Part shown: positions 5,485 through 5,912 of the stretch, piece by piece | Numbering within the stretch: the first letter of the stretch is position 1 | Layout: each line of letters opens with the position of its first letter | Source of the DNA: VAZQ01 sp035552735 | Lineage (GTDB): Bacteria > Pseudomonadota > Alphaproteobacteria > Rhizobiales > Xanthobacteraceae | DNA: 5,912 nucleotides | Direction: 5' to 3' | NCBI GenBank assembly: GCA_035552735.1 | Contig: DASZKX010000116.1 | Span: 1-5,912 of the forward strand | The notes under the pieces: model-generated | What the model saw: only the letters and a program-made list of their open reading frames with translations | Database searches by the model: none | What the model was told of the DNA's origin: nothing | Made by a program: the position numbers and the translations under genes

Positions 5485-5504
5485 GGGTGTGACTTGGGTG
5501 TGAC
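5485..5504 (-). promoter_or_regulatory. paired direct repeat upstream of pccA, possible operator
   Basis: GTCACACCC occurs twice on the minus strand (5496-5504 and 5485-5493), separated by two bases, so the copies are 11 bp apart, about one helical turn. They lie just upstream of the candidate -35 box of pccA, where an activator usually binds. A regulator is not identified and the pair could be chance. Confidence 0.3.
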
Positions 5505-5691
5505 AGGTGTTGATGAGGCGGGTGGCCGAGGGGGCTCTGCCGAATGGTGCCATGCCGGGCGGTCGCCGCCGCCAGCTTGTGGTCCAGCGCCAGCGCAGCC
5601 GGATTACGGAGGGTGCTGGAGTATCAGCAGGTCGGGTCGATCCGGTACTTCGACGCCGCCGGCTCTCCGGGCCGCACTATCGGGCTGAGAT

Positions 5692-5901
5692 TCAATGAAG
5701 GCGGCCGCGATGCGCCGAGCCCGGCACATGACTGGCGATCCATGCCAGGATCAGGGCGTCCACATCGGCGGACTTGCGCGCAATTTCCCAGTCGGAGAAC
5801 AAAACCTCGGGCTCCTGTGGGCGCTCGAAGCGGATGGCCGAGCCTGCGACCAGCGCCAGCAGCACGTGGAGATCGGCCGTACGATTGAGATTCGCGCTCA
5901 T
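5692..5901 (-). CDS. hypothetical 69-residue protein
   Basis: I do not recognise this protein. It is an ATG-started frame of 69 codons with a strong Shine-Dalgarno sequence, GGGAGAG, four bases upstream at the very end of the window. About three quarters of its third positions are G or C, similar to real genes here. The N-terminal half holds a short hydrophobic helix (LHVLLALVAGSAIRF, residues 11-25), too short and too close to charge to be a sure membrane segment. The rest has an acidic/aromatic stretch (EVLFSDWEIARKSADVD) and an amphipathic ALILAWIAS helix, ending in a basic histidine-containing tail. It points the same way as pccA, 281 bases upstream. No functional claim is justified. Confidence 0.55.
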   Translation of the reverse strand: MSANLNRTADLHVLLALVAGSAIRFERPQEPEVLFSDWEIARKSADVDALILAWIASHVPGSAHRGRLH

Positions 5902-5912
5902 GGTGCTCTCCC
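5902..5912 (-). promoter_or_regulatory. ribosome binding site of the 69-residue ORF
   Basis: On the minus strand GGGAGAGCACC directly precedes the ATG at 5899-5901. The GGGAGAG core is at a normal distance from the start and is the main evidence that this short frame is translated. Confidence 0.5.

Noticed and set aside
5544..5888. 114-codon plus-strand frame with a protein-like stretch (EYQQVGSIRYFDAAG)
   Set aside because: Part of the frame has reasonable codon use, but it overlaps the better supported 69-residue minus-strand ORF and has no family match or ribosome binding site. A decayed gene remnant remains possible.
1..5912. CRISPR array, IS element, toxin-antitoxin or defence module
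   Set aside because: Repeats seen are 9-15 bases with tiny spacers, no transposase or defence domain appears, and the recognised genes are housekeeping.

Overview
The window is GC-rich DNA with strong G/C preference at third codon positions. Protein content points to an alphaproteobacterium of the Hyphomicrobiales (Rhizobiales; Bradyrhizobium, Rhodopseudomonas or Xanthobacteraceae-like). The propionyl-CoA carboxylase alpha subunit, the short stand-alone FliN and the tiny HTH protein all look like members typical of that order. The assignment is inferred from remembered family resemblance, not from a search. This is ordinary chromosomal housekeeping DNA: I see no transposase, integrase, phage gene, toxin-antitoxin pair, CRISPR array or other defence system.

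Layout, left to right. (1) A complete tRNA-Leu(GAG) gene with encoded CCA lies on the minus strand at the left edge. (2) A short orphan fliN follows on the minus strand, with a terminator-like hairpin after its stop. (3) About 690 bases without a convincing gene come next. (4) A 57-residue basic HTH protein is on the plus strand with a strong ribosome binding site. (5) About 380 bases follow with no gene, holding a perfect 11-bp hairpin and a short degenerate repeat. (6) lipB (octanoyltransferase) is on the plus strand with a TTG start and ends in three 15-bp tandem repeats. (7) A minus-strand cluster converges on lipB: pccA (biotin-dependent propionyl-CoA carboxylase alpha subunit), a gamma-glutamylcyclotransferase-family gene and acyP (acylphosphatase). 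The last two overlap by ATGA. (8) A candidate promoter and a one-helical-turn direct repeat precede pccA. (9) A 69-codon minus-strand ORF of unknown function, with a good ribosome binding site, closes the window.

How the genes relate. PccA carries the ATP-dependent biotin carboxylase and biotin carrier halves of propionyl-CoA carboxylase, which feeds propionyl-CoA from odd-chain, branched-chain amino acid or polyhydroxyalkanoate metabolism into methylmalonyl-CoA. Its beta subunit is not in the window. The two small enzymes behind it are probably co-transcribed, but no shared pathway is evident. LipB starts lipoylation of the 2-oxoacid dehydrogenases and the glycine cleavage system and is transcribed separately. 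The items most worth checking are the Gly-to-Arg change in the acylphosphatase phosphate loop, the paired repeats upstream of pccA, the repeats flanking lipB, and the two small proteins. I did not find a convincing new system.
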